Notes: generated by a model not told the origin, from the letters alone. 7,656 nt of DNA from Thermoplasmata archaeon (GCA_023135545.1 JAGLSY010000167.1:1-7656); one strand, 5' to 3'; positions 1 to 6,458 are shown, counted from the stretch's first letter. Translations and numbers: made by a program.

Positions 1-765
1 GTTTAGAAATACATATTGAAATTTCTTGTTTGTCCTTGAAACGCTGGGTTTACCAAGCAAAGCAAAAATATGCAGTCCTCTTTCGCTACTTTCGGTTTCA
101 ATTAGATTTTCGGAAATCTCATATGAGAACAATTCAGCTATCCGCTGGCGCAGACTTTGCCTGCCAAAGAGACCATAAAGCTCTCTGCCGTTATGGGTCA
201 GCGTCATATCCAAATCGCTATTTGCCAGTGCAATGCGTGTGAAATGCTCACTGATATGAGTCATCTCAGTGTTGGCGGTTTTGAGGAATTTGCGCCTGGC
301 AGGCAGTTTATAAAAAATGTTTCGGACCTGGACTGTTGTGCCGTGGTCTGCACTGCACGGGCTAACGCTGCCTTTATTTCCACAATCAATCTCAATGCAG
401 TTAGCACCTTCTGAGTTTTTCATTCTGCTCACAGCCCTGACCTGTGCCACCGCGGCTATACTCGCTAATGCTTCGCCTCTGAAGCCAAGCGTCGATATGC
501 CGCGCAGGTCTTTGGTGGTTTTGATTTTGCTCGTTGTATGCGGCTCAAATGCCGCGGCCAGATCTTCGCCGTCCATACCGAAGCCGTTATCGGCGACCGA
601 TAATAATTTTCGGCCTCCATCTTCGATAGATACTGTTATTTTTGTCGCCCCCGCATCGATGCTGTTTTCCAACAGTTCCTTCACGGCAGATGCAGGTCTT
701 TCAATCACCTCGCCGGCGGCAATCTTGTTTATGGTGCTTGAATCAAGAATCTTTATCCTAGCCAT
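1..765 (-). CDS. mutL: DNA mismatch repair protein MutL, N-terminal part (cut by window edge)
   Basis: MutL is the ATP-driven mismatch-repair factor that couples mismatch recognition by MutS to strand incision and removal. Translating the reverse strand from the ATG at 765-763 gives 255 residues with no stop before the left edge, so the C-terminal dimerisation and endonuclease half is outside the window. The start MARIKILDSSTINKIAAGEV is canonical. The GHKL ATPase motifs are all present: KELLENSIDAGA (residues 29-40, with the general-base Glu30 and Mg-binding Asn34), DNGFG (59-63), GFRGEAL (94-100) and the GTTVQVRNIFYKLPARRKF block (142-160). The transducer domain begins near residue 200. An in-frame ATG at 840 would add 25 unconserved residues, so 765 is preferred. 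A TATA-like box lies about 27 nt upstream, which would suit a leaderless transcript. MutL is patchy in archaea and is generally thought to have come from bacteria. No mutS is visible here. Confidence 0.96.
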   Translation of the reverse strand, partial: MARIKILDSSTINKIAAGEVIERPASAVKELLENSIDAGATKITVSIEDGGRKLLSVADNGFGMDGEDLAAAFEPHTTSKIKTTKDLRGISTLGFRGEALASIAAVAQVRAVSRMKNSEGANCIEIDCGNKGSVSPCSADHGTTVQVRNIFYKLPARRKFLKTANTEMTHISEHFTRIALANSDLDMTLTHNGRELYGLFGRQSLRQRIAELFSYEISENLIETESSERGLHIFALLGKPSVSRTNKKFQYVFLN

Positions 766-912
766 TGGGAGAGCATGGGCAACAGCCTTAATAAGATTTT
801 TTGAGGATGAGGAAAAAACACAACGCTCCGAGCAGGCCATCGGGGGATGGGGATGGCCAGCGCAGGAGCAAGGTGGGGGGAGTAATAACAGTTGGGGCGG
901 GCCGCAAACAGC
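766..912. other. Spacer between the CxxCxxCC gene and mutL, with a G-rich tract
   Basis: This 147-bp spacer holds no convincing gene. On the plus strand positions 842-901 are strongly G-rich, with five runs of three or more G (842-846, 849-852, 875-880, 894-897, 899-901). Two of the separating loops are long (22 and 13 nt), so a G-quadruplex would be non-canonical. The mutL frame has no stop through the spacer back to the TGA (915-913) of the upstream gene, but the encoded residues are unlike any MutL N-terminus. The MutL frame and the upstream gene frame are therefore the same frame, separated by one stop. Confidence 0.5.
788..796 (-). promoter_or_regulatory. Possible TATA box for mutL
   Basis: On the minus strand this reads TCTTATTAA. 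It is centred about 27 nt before the mutL ATG, the spacing expected for a leaderless archaeal transcript. There is no Shine-Dalgarno-like sequence just before the ATG (the preceding bases are CATGCTCTCCCA). This suggests mutL could be transcribed separately from the upstream CxxCxxCC gene. The call rests on position and AT-richness only. Confidence 0.3.
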
Positions 913-1356
913 TCATTCCTCGGCAACCTTCTCAAAATAATATCCACATCGATAACTTATCAACTGGCCAGAGTTTTCTGGAAAATTCCTGCACTGGCTA
1001 GGCCTCCTGTTCCAGATAAGACATCGGTTGCCGAAAAAGAAAATACAGGGTATGGGAAGGCGGCAGCAGGCCCCGCATTCCAGGCATTCGCCCTTTCGCA
1101 CCTCGCCGTTGTCTGGCATCCCCGATTTTTTGGAAGTGAACATGCGCTTGAACTTGCCCCCGAAGGAAAGGACAATAAAAGCGCACCCCATAATGAAGTT
1201 AAGCCACAGAATCTCCAGCTCCCAATATTTTATATTGAAAATAAAATATAAATCTAGTGCGAGAAAGAAAGCTCCACCCATAAAGAAAAATCTGTATATC
1301 AGCAATTTCAGGCGGTTATACTTTATCCTGGACTTGTTGGGGTGTGTGCCAGCCAT
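913..1356 (-). CDS. Membrane-anchored YkgJ-type CxxCxxCC cysteine-cluster protein
   Basis: This 147-residue protein has two parts. The N-terminal half carries two predicted membrane helices, at about residues 17-40 and 47-66, joined by a short loop. The C-terminal half matches the YkgJ (CxxCxxCC) family, annotated as zinc- or iron-chelating: CLECGACC (Cys91, 94, 97, 98), then Cys104, Cys112, Cys122 in QCRNFP, and Cys137 in YRCGYY. That is the full spacing expected of the family, whose biochemical role is poorly defined. The basic segment after helix 2 (KFKRMFTSKK, residues 68-77) suggests the cluster faces the cytoplasm. Most family members I know are soluble, so the anchor is a distinguishing feature. 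It reads toward mutL with a 147-bp gap, so co-transcription is possible but not shown. No clear ribosome-binding site precedes the ATG. The cysteine-cluster family call is solid; metal and function are unknown. Confidence 0.85.
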   Translation of the reverse strand: MAGTHPNKSRIKYNRLKLLIYRFFFMGGAFFLALDLYFIFNIKYWELEILWLNFIMGCAFIVLSFGGKFKRMFTSKKSGMPDNGEVRKGECLECGACCRLPIPCIFFFGNRCLIWNRRPSQCRNFPENSGQLISYRCGYYFEKVAEE

Positions 1357-1502
1357 TCTACAACCATCTCTTACTCTTGAAAAATTCGGTCTGGGTTTTA
1401 TTCTGCTGGCTCACTGAAATCACCAGACTATCATGCGGCCGTTTTCATTTAAAGTTTTTCGAAGGGGACAGATTTTTATGATTTCAGAATATTGCAGGCA
1501 GG
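1357..1502. other. Divergent intergenic promoter region (CxxCxxCC gene / thiL)
   Basis: This 146-bp spacer separates two genes transcribed away from each other, so it must carry both promoters unless either gene has a distant one. AT-rich candidates on the thiL side are described separately. On the minus side I see no strong TATA box, only AT-rich patches around 1380-1400. I found no TPP riboswitch signature such as CTGAGA, although thiL is a thiamine gene. Confidence 0.5.
1448..1478 (+). promoter_or_regulatory. Candidate TATA elements for the thiL-amrS-sir2 operon
   Basis: Two AT-rich boxes precede thiL. TTTAAAG at 1448-1454 would place a start of transcription near 1478, giving a leader of roughly 25 nt. 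GATTTTTA at 1471-1478 is centred about 28 nt before the thiL ATG and would give a leaderless message. A purine stretch GAAGGGG lies at 1461-1467. The sequence alone does not decide between them. Confidence 0.35.
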
Positions 1503-2438
1503 ATGACCATTATCGGTGATTTGGGGGAAAAGGCAGCCATCTCAAGGCTTCTGGAGACCTTCGACCCTGACGGAAATTCCGGAATAGGCGACGACTGCGC
1601 CCTGGTGGACATGGGCAGGGAATACCTGCTGGCAACCTGCGACATGGTAAACCAGGAAACCCACATCCCGGAAGGAACGAGGGGCTGGCTGGTGGGGTGG
1701 TATGTTACGGCCATCAATCTCAGCGATATAGCCAGCATGGGGGGATTTCCCCTCGGCCTTCTTTTCGCAATGGGCCTTCCGAAAGACATGGATGCCGAAT
1801 ACCTGGACGATATAGCTAGGGGCATGGAGGACTGCTGCCAGGCTTATGGGGCCAGGGTGCTGGGTGGCGACACAAAAGAGAATCCCACTATTACCATAAC
1901 CGGCACGGCTTTCGGGCTGGTCGGAAAGAAGGATGTCATGCTGAGAAAGGGAGCCAGGCCCGGGGACATTGTTTTCCTGACCGGGCAGCTGGGCAACCAG
2001 CTGGGCTGGTACAAGTCCGGGGCAGAGCAGGATATCGAGTCCCTTCTCAAAGTTGAGCCGAGAATTCGGGAGGGGCAGATACTTTCACAGAGCGGTGCCG
2101 TCACATCATGCATCGACCTCTCGGACGGACTGAGCACATCAATTCATCACCTAAGGAAGGCCAGCGATGCCGGTTTCGAGTTGGAGATGGAGAAAATCCC
2201 ATTTATTTCAGGTCTCTCGGATGAAGATAAGGAAAGGTGCCTGCACCTGGGCGGCGAATTTGAACTGCTTTTCACGTCCGACCCGTCCAAGGCACAGGGG
2301 CTTATGGCCAGCGGCCTTGGAGGATTGAAATTGACGGCGATCGGAAGGGTGATGGATGATTCGACCGTGCATATTGTGGTTGACAACAACAGCCAGGCTC
2401 TTGAGGACATGGGCTACGAACATTTCAGGGAGCGATAA
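1503..2438 (+). CDS. thiL: Thiamine-monophosphate kinase
   Basis: ThiL phosphorylates thiamine monophosphate with ATP to give thiamine diphosphate, the active cofactor, in the cytoplasm. The 311 residues match the usual family length and show its motifs in order: GIGDD (27-31), ATCDM in the second metal-binding segment (44-48), NLSDIASMGG (72-81), GGDT (121-124), GDIVFLTGQLG (154-164), CIDLSDGL (203-210) and GGEFELLF (250-257). Together these are the PurM-like AIR-synthase N-terminal and C-terminal domains. Bacterial ThiL usually has DYEL where this has EFEL; I believe the change also occurs in archaeal relatives. The ATG at 1503 begins the protein just before the conserved GExxxI helix. The ribosome-binding signal is weak (GCAGGCAGG directly upstream). 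It is the first gene of a tight operon, with its stop one nucleotide before amrS. No other thiamine gene is nearby. Confidence 0.95.
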   Translation: MTIIGDLGEKAAISRLLETFDPDGNSGIGDDCALVDMGREYLLATCDMVNQETHIPEGTRGWLVGWYVTAINLSDIASMGGFPLGLLFAMGLPKDMDAEYLDDIARGMEDCCQAYGARVLGGDTKENPTITITGTAFGLVGKKDVMLRKGARPGDIVFLTGQLGNQLGWYKSGAEQDIESLLKVEPRIREGQILSQSGAVTSCIDLSDGLSTSIHHLRKASDAGFELEMEKIPFISGLSDEDKERCLHLGGEFELLFTSDPSKAQGLMASGLGGLKLTAIGRVMDDSTVHIVVDNNSQALEDMGYEHFRER

Positions 2439-2439
2439 C

Positions 2440-3450
2440 ATGGAGGCTAGACACTGGAAGCCGCTGGATGACAAGAAGGTCGAGTGCGGACTCTGCGCCC
2501 ATAGATGCGGGATAACCAACGGCAGGACCGGAATATGCGAGGTAAGGAAAAATAAGGATGGAAAACTGGAGACCACGACCTATGGGGTGGTTTCCTCAAT
2601 GGGGCCGGACCCTATCGAAAAAAAGCCGCTCAACCACTTCATGCCCGGCACACGCGCCTTTTCCTTCGGAAGCATCGGCTGCAATTTCAGATGCGATTTC
2701 TGCCAGAACTTTTCCATATCCCAGCAGTACACCAAGAGAGGTGTTAAACAAGTTAGTCCGGTCGAAGTCCCGCTCCTGGCCCAACAGTACGACTGCCAGA
2801 GCATCTCCTGGACCTACAACGAGCCAACCATCTGGTACGAGTTCACCCTGGAGGGCTGCATCCAGGCCCACAAGGCCAGAATTGCCACATCCTACGTGAC
2901 CAACGGTTACATGACCGAAGAAGCTCTGAGGGAACTGGCTCCCCACCTGGACGCCATGAATATCGATGTCAAGGCATTCACCGACGACTTTTACAAGAAA
3001 TTCTCCAAATCCAAACTGCAACCGGTGCTGGACACCTGCATGCTGGCCAATGAGCTGGGCATCCACATCGAGTTGGTCATGCTTCTCATACCCGGAAGAA
3101 ATGACGCCCCCGATGAGATAAAGAAATTCAGCCAGTGGGTCCTGAACGACCTCAGCCCCGACACCCCCGTTCACTTCTCTGCCTTTCACCCGGATTACAA
3201 GGTGCTGGACATAGACCGAACACCGACAAAGCTGCTCGATAAAGCCCATGGCATAGCCAAGGATGCCGGATTGAGATTTGTGTACATGGGAAACGTGCCC
3301 CACCGGGATGAGGAAAATACCTATTGCCCGGACTGCGGCCAGCTGGCAATAAAGCGGATGGGATATTATATAATGAAGATGAAGCACGATGACGGAAAAT
3401 GCACCAACTGCGGGGCCAGTTTGAACCTGGTGATTGACCCCTTCAAGTAG
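2440..3450 (+). CDS. amrS: AmmeMemoRadiSam-system radical SAM enzyme (AmrS-like)
   Basis: This 336-residue protein has the layout of the radical SAM member of the AMMECR1-MEMO-radical SAM family. The N-terminus has CGLCAHRCG and GICEVR (Cys16, 19, 23, 33), a small cysteine cluster typical of these and of glycyl-radical-activase-like proteins. The catalytic 4Fe-4S motif is CNFRCDFCQN (Cys81, 85, 88), the CxxxCxxC of radical SAM enzymes. Barrel motifs include YNEPT (126-130) and YVTNGY (152-157). The C-terminus is a zinc ribbon, CPDC (296-299) and CTNC (321-324). The reaction is not assigned here. AMMECR1 and MEMO partners are not in the window and may lie elsewhere. The ATG at 2440 is chosen because GGGAG sits 8 nt upstream and the N-terminal cysteine motif follows directly. 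An in-frame ATG at 2356 would overlap thiL by over 80 nt. It is translationally close to both thiL (1 nt) and sir2 (8 nt). Confidence 0.93.
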   Translation: MEARHWKPLDDKKVECGLCAHRCGITNGRTGICEVRKNKDGKLETTTYGVVSSMGPDPIEKKPLNHFMPGTRAFSFGSIGCNFRCDFCQNFSISQQYTKRGVKQVSPVEVPLLAQQYDCQSISWTYNEPTIWYEFTLEGCIQAHKARIATSYVTNGYMTEEALRELAPHLDAMNIDVKAFTDDFYKKFSKSKLQPVLDTCMLANELGIHIELVMLLIPGRNDAPDEIKKFSQWVLNDLSPDTPVHFSAFHPDYKVLDIDRTPTKLLDKAHGIAKDAGLRFVYMGNVPHRDEENTYCPDCGQLAIKRMGYYIMKMKHDDGKCTNCGASLNLVIDPFK

Positions 3451-3458
3451 GCGAGGCC

Positions 3459-4193
3459 ATGGATTTTGATGTGGAATTGATAGAAAAATTGAGGCAGGCC
3501 AGCAAGGTTGTTGTCGTAACCGGCTCCGGCATCTCGGCCGAAAGCGGAATACCTACCTTCCGCGGTGAAGATGGGCTATGGAAGAAATACAGGGCCGAGG
3601 AGCTGGCCACCCCCCAGGCCTTCTTTGCCAACCCGGAGCTTGTGTGGGAATGGTATGATTGGCGGAGGCAGTTGATAGGAAAGGCGGGGCCGAACCCGGG
3701 CCATCAAATCATTGCCAGTATGGAAGATTATTATGATGATTTCTTGCTAATCACGCAGAATGTGGACGGTCTGCATGGAAAGGCTGGCAGCCATAACATG
3801 GTGGAGATACACGGCAACATCTGGAAGGTGAAGTGCACCGAAGAAAACACAGAAAAATTCCTTGATGAGAACCCCATTGGCCAGCTGCCTCCAAAATGCG
3901 AGTGCGGAGCCCTGCTCAGACCGGCGGTGGTCTGGTTCGGGGAGTCACTGCCTGTTGATGGGTTAGTCAGAGCCGACAAGGCCATAAAAGAATGTGATAT
4001 CCTGATAACGGTTGGAACATCTGGGTATGTTTATCCTGTGGCTTCATTTCCAATGATTGCACAGGCCTCAAGGGCATTAGTTATTGAAATCAATCTGGAG
4101 AAAACGCCCATCTCGCAGATAGCAGATTACACGCTGTTGGGCAAGTCCGGGGACGTGTTACCGGCACTGTGGCACAAGGTTATACAGAAATAG
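3459..4193 (+). CDS. Sirtuin NAD-dependent protein deacylase (class III, SIRT5/CobB-like)
   Basis: Sir2 enzymes remove acyl groups from lysines using NAD. The 244 residues carry the family motifs: TGSGISAESGIPTFR (21-35, NAD site), TQNVDGLH (99-106), catalytic His118 in EIHGNIW, VVWFGE (157-162) and GTSGYVYPVASFP (186-198). Tyr66 and Arg69 in WYDWR form the Tyr-x-x-Arg pair that in SIRT5 and E. coli CobB binds succinyl or malonyl groups, so this enzyme may prefer acidic acyl groups (inference from the family). The zinc module is odd: only Cys126, Cys147 and Cys149 are present, and the usual two CxxC pairs have become a lone Cys and a CxC. The start has GGCGAGG shortly upstream, within an 8-nt gap after amrS, so it is almost certainly co-transcribed. 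Typical targets include acyl-CoA synthetases and metabolic enzymes; none can be named here. The symbol cobB or sir2 would be equally usable. Confidence 0.94.
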   Translation: MDFDVELIEKLRQASKVVVVTGSGISAESGIPTFRGEDGLWKKYRAEELATPQAFFANPELVWEWYDWRRQLIGKAGPNPGHQIIASMEDYYDDFLLITQNVDGLHGKAGSHNMVEIHGNIWKVKCTEENTEKFLDENPIGQLPPKCECGALLRPAVVWFGESLPVDGLVRADKAIKECDILITVGTSGYVYPVASFPMIAQASRALVIEINLEKTPISQIADYTLLGKSGDVLPALWHKVIQK

Positions 4194-4242
4194 AATGGAA
4201 TTGCCTATTTACCCGTACTGGCAACAAAGAAATTAAATTTAT
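4194..4242. terminator. Convergent gene spacer with AT-rich terminator candidates
   Basis: This short spacer separates the ends of the sir2 and zinc-ribbon membrane protein genes. On the minus strand it reads TAAATTTAATTTCTTTG, a T-rich stretch of the kind that ends archaeal transcripts. On the plus strand only CTATTTA and the AT-rich end offer a weaker signal. There is no clear hairpin. Confidence 0.35.
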
Positions 4243-5172
4243 TCAATCGTACTGCTTGCAATCATAGCAGTAGTGCCTGTTATACTTCTCGATGAATTCC
4301 AGATTGTTGCCGCAGCTCTTGCATTGAGGAAGTGCTGGCTCGGCAGGGGCCGGCTCGACAGGTGGTTCTGGTTCGCCGGTCTCATCAGTATCCGGATATG
4401 CCTTGCAGCTGTGACAGTACATGCGGTCATATTCTTCAATATAGGAAAGGGGCTGGCCGCAGCTGGGGCAGGGGTCTGCCTGTGGTGCGGATTCCGGCAC
4501 GGGAGCCATAACAGGAACTGGTTGCGGCACAGGCTGTGGCTGTGGTATCGACTGAGGGCCTGCAGCTGCCTGGCCAGGAGTTTCTATGATTATGGTGGCT
4601 GGAATATAGTCGTGCATTATCTTGGTCGAGGTCCATAGCATCGTGCCGCCGGTTCTGGCTATGACAAGGCCGGCCGTTATGAAGAAGAATCCGGGGCTCA
4701 GAATGGTACCCTTCAGATCCTCGAAGGCCTGTTCCATCATGTCCTCGTCGTCGATGCTGGAGAAATCCATTATCTGCGAGATTATGCTGAATATGTAAAG
4801 AAGAATCAGGGCCACCATCAATATCATGGGCAGTGTTCGGGACAGTTTTGCGAGAGCGACATTGTTGGTCGACAGGTAGAAGATGGCGGCGATGAGGCCG
4901 ATCACCAGCAGTGCGGGAATTAGAAGTTCATAAATCTCCATGTTATCGCCGGCACTCAGAGCCATTACCAGACCTAACATGGCAACCATGAAGCCTATCA
5001 CATAGAAAATTATGCCAGCAATCCTGTCCTTCTTTGCCTGCTTCTTTAATTCGGGTGAAGGCTCTGGCGGATAATAGGAAATCTGGCCTGGTCTGGATGG
5101 ATAATCCATCCTCTGTCTGAAAACTATACTGTCATGGCCACTGGCCCCCATTTCTCTCTTTGCGGCGCACAT
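4243..5172 (-). CDS. Four-helix membrane protein with two C-terminal zinc ribbons
   Basis: I do not recognise a named family for this 309-residue protein. A proline-containing N-terminal tail and a basic patch (KKQAKKDR, 43-50) precede four predicted membrane helices, at about residues 51-73, 82-100, 114-133 and 160-180. The acidic loops 74-81 and 134-156 would be outside and the tails inside. A proline/alanine-rich linker (about 199-232, with PQPVPQPVPV) leads to two similar zinc ribbons: CPSC...CHSC (Cys235, 238, 253, 256) and CKSC...CYDC (Cys284, 287, 302, 305). Their spacing is identical, and both contain an aromatic-rich YI/FIEEY/EKY core, so they look like an internal duplication. A second acidic/proline linker joins them. 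Such ribbons at the end of membrane proteins are common in Thermoplasmatota; their partners are unknown. The ATG at 5172 is supported by AGGTGA four nt upstream. It lies 67 bp downstream of nop5. Confidence 0.85.
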   Translation of the reverse strand: MCAAKREMGASGHDSIVFRQRMDYPSRPGQISYYPPEPSPELKKQAKKDRIAGIIFYVIGFMVAMLGLVMALSAGDNMEIYELLIPALLVIGLIAAIFYLSTNNVALAKLSRTLPMILMVALILLYIFSIISQIMDFSSIDDEDMMEQAFEDLKGTILSPGFFFITAGLVIARTGGTMLWTSTKIMHDYIPATIIIETPGQAAAGPQSIPQPQPVPQPVPVMAPVPESAPQADPCPSCGQPLSYIEEYDRMYCHSCKAYPDTDETGEPEPPVEPAPAEPALPQCKSCGNNLEFIEKYNRHYCYDCKQYD

Positions 5173-5176
5173 GGTT

Positions 5177-5182
5177 TCACCT
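5177..5182 (-). promoter_or_regulatory. Ribosome-binding site of the zinc-ribbon membrane protein
   Basis: On the minus strand this reads AGGTGA, followed by AACC and then the ATG. It is the clearest Shine-Dalgarno match in the window and fixes the start at 5172 over the internal Met8 and Met22. Confidence 0.7.
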
Positions 5183-5201
5183 GTTGTGGAAGAAGCAAAC
5201 G

Positions 5202-5216
5202 TTTAATTTAAAATTA
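5202..5216 (-). promoter_or_regulatory. Candidate TATA box between nop5 and the membrane protein gene
   Basis: On the minus strand this reads TAATTTTAAATTAAA, about 30-44 nt before the downstream ATG. It would allow a short leader carrying the AGGTGA site, so the membrane protein gene could be expressed independently of nop5. The T-rich stretch could equally belong to the end of the nop5 transcript. Confidence 0.4.
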
Positions 5217-5239
5217 TGTATGCAGAAGCACAGTGTGAT

Positions 5240-6397
5240 CTATCGCTTACCACGATCATCATACCTGCGGCCCGAACCGCGCTGGCCATCTCTCCCACGA
5301 CCCTTGTTTCCCTTGTTTTTGTGAGGTCGGCCCTGCCCTTGCCGCTGTCCTTGGTTCTGGCTTGGCTGGCCCTTCTTTTTCTTCGGGGCTTCGGGATACT
5401 TCTTCTTTATCTCGGCCACCTTTCTCTCCAGGTCTTTCTCCAGCTTCTCGAATATCAGCCTGTCGCCGAAGTGGTCTACCTTGACAGCCATGGAAATCTT
5501 GCTGGCCAATGCCCTCGCGATGTTGCCTCTCTGCCAATAGGGAGCCCGGTGAACAAGCGGGTTCTGGAAGATGATGCCGTGCTTCGGGGGTTTAACCTTT
5601 TCTTTGATGTGCTTGAAAAAGGCTTTCTCCGCTCCAAGTATCTGGACGGTGCTGGTCGGCATCTTTGCGAGCCTTTCCATTCCGCCTGCCAGCGATATCA
5701 GCCTGGCTCCGATGAGGGGGCCGGCTATGTGGGATGTGTTTGGCGCGAAAGCCTCCATCCTGTTCTGTACGAACTTTTCCAGGGTCTGGCGGGCCTCCAC
5801 AGCCGAGATTAGGTTGATGGCCATCCGCTTCATCGCCTCCCCATCCTCCGGCTCAATATCCGAGCCCATGGAATCCGGAATATCAAGTTTTGTGTTGGCC
5901 AGTATGGTCTCGCGGTCCCCGTGCTCGGCGATCAATTTTACATAATCCTGCTCGGAAACCAGCTTTGGCAATTCAGGGAAATTAATCTCGTGCCACTCGT
6001 GCAGCCTCTCGGAAAGAAGGTTGTTGGTCTTGTCCAGGTCGTCCATTGCCCTGATGGCCTGGAGTATCTGCTGGTCCGGGCTTCCGCTGGTCCTGACCAT
6101 GTCCTTGCCCACGATTATCATGGCACGGTTCAATAATTGGCTCGAAAAATCATAATCTTCCGGGGAGATGAAAGGTGGATTGTCAAAGAGCAGTTCGCCG
6201 ACCATGTCCAGCCTCTCGTCGAAGACGAACAACTGCTTGCCCGTTGCCAGCTCCTCCTCTTCGGCAAGAATCCTGCCTTTCTGGATGGCCTGCATGCGGC
6301 TGGCTATCTGCTCTGCGTCCTTTGGAAAGAGCATGTGCTCCAGGACCTTGTCGTCCTCAATTATGAAGACACCAAACCAGGTTGTTACCAGCTTCAT
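5240..6397 (-). CDS. nop5: C/D box sRNP core protein Nop5 (Nop56/58)
   Basis: Nop5 is the scaffold of archaeal box C/D ribonucleoproteins. It bridges L7Ae-bound guide RNA and the methyltransferase fibrillarin, which 2'-O-methylates rRNA and tRNA. The 385 residues show the expected order: an N-terminal fibrillarin-binding domain (about 1-100, starting MKLVTTWFGVFIIEDD), a long helical coiled-coil region (about 105-215), then the Nop domain (about 220-335) with the hallmark GARLISLAGGMERLAKMP (230-247), TSTVQILGAEKAFF (248-261), PPKHGIIFQNP (270-280) and RGNIARALASKIS (290-302). Last comes a lysine-, glycine- and arginine-rich low-complexity tail (about 336-385) that probably contacts RNA. The length is ordinary for archaea. 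In many archaea the fibrillarin gene sits directly next to nop5. Here the downstream gene is an unrelated membrane protein and the upstream side is a 435-bp repeat-rich spacer, so the usual pair is split. Confidence 0.96.
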   Translation of the reverse strand: MKLVTTWFGVFIIEDDKVLEHMLFPKDAEQIASRMQAIQKGRILAEEEELATGKQLFVFDERLDMVGELLFDNPPFISPEDYDFSSQLLNRAMIIVGKDMVRTSGSPDQQILQAIRAMDDLDKTNNLLSERLHEWHEINFPELPKLVSEQDYVKLIAEHGDRETILANTKLDIPDSMGSDIEPEDGEAMKRMAINLISAVEARQTLEKFVQNRMEAFAPNTSHIAGPLIGARLISLAGGMERLAKMPTSTVQILGAEKAFFKHIKEKVKPPKHGIIFQNPLVHRAPYWQRGNIARALASKISMAVKVDHFGDRLIFEKLEKDLERKVAEIKKKYPEAPKKKKGQPSQNQGQRQGQGRPHKNKGNKGRGRDGQRGSGRRYDDRGKR

Positions 6398-6425
6398 GAT
6401 ATCAGGACATTGATAATAGAGGTTG

Positions 6426-6434
6426 TTTAATAAA
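6426..6434 (-). promoter_or_regulatory. Candidate TATA box for nop5
   Basis: On the minus strand this reads TTTATTAAA, centred about 33 nt before the nop5 ATG. This would give a very short leader, consistent with the lack of a Shine-Dalgarno sequence before the start. It lies between the gene and the first 66-bp repeat copy. Confidence 0.5.
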
Positions 6435-6458
6435 CTTATGTGATTTATAGAGAATCTT

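Noticed and set aside
763..840. Upstream in-frame start for mutL at 840
   Set aside because: It would add 25 residues (starting MACSERCVFSSSS) unlike MutL N-termini, while the ATG at 765 gives the canonical start and has a TATA-like box at the right distance.
317..940. 207-codon plus-strand reading frame opposite mutL
   Set aside because: It lies antisense to MutL, whose motifs are unambiguous, and its residues show no family features. It is a shadow frame.
753..947. 64-codon minus-strand frame covering the spacer before mutL
   Set aside because: It overlaps both neighbouring genes in another frame, is rich in Pro/Arg/Leu from a GC-skewed stretch, and has no recognisable feature.
1357..1502. 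TPP riboswitch before thiL
   Set aside because: Neither the CTGAGA nor the downstream conserved core is present in the spacer.
2356..2439. Earlier in-frame start for amrS
   Set aside because: It would overlap the conserved end of thiL by more than 80 nt. The ATG at 2440 has a nearby GGGAG and begins just before the expected cysteine motif.
2596..3387. 263-codon minus-strand reading frame inside amrS
   Set aside because: It is antisense to a well-supported radical SAM gene. The openness is a by-product of codon use on the sense strand.
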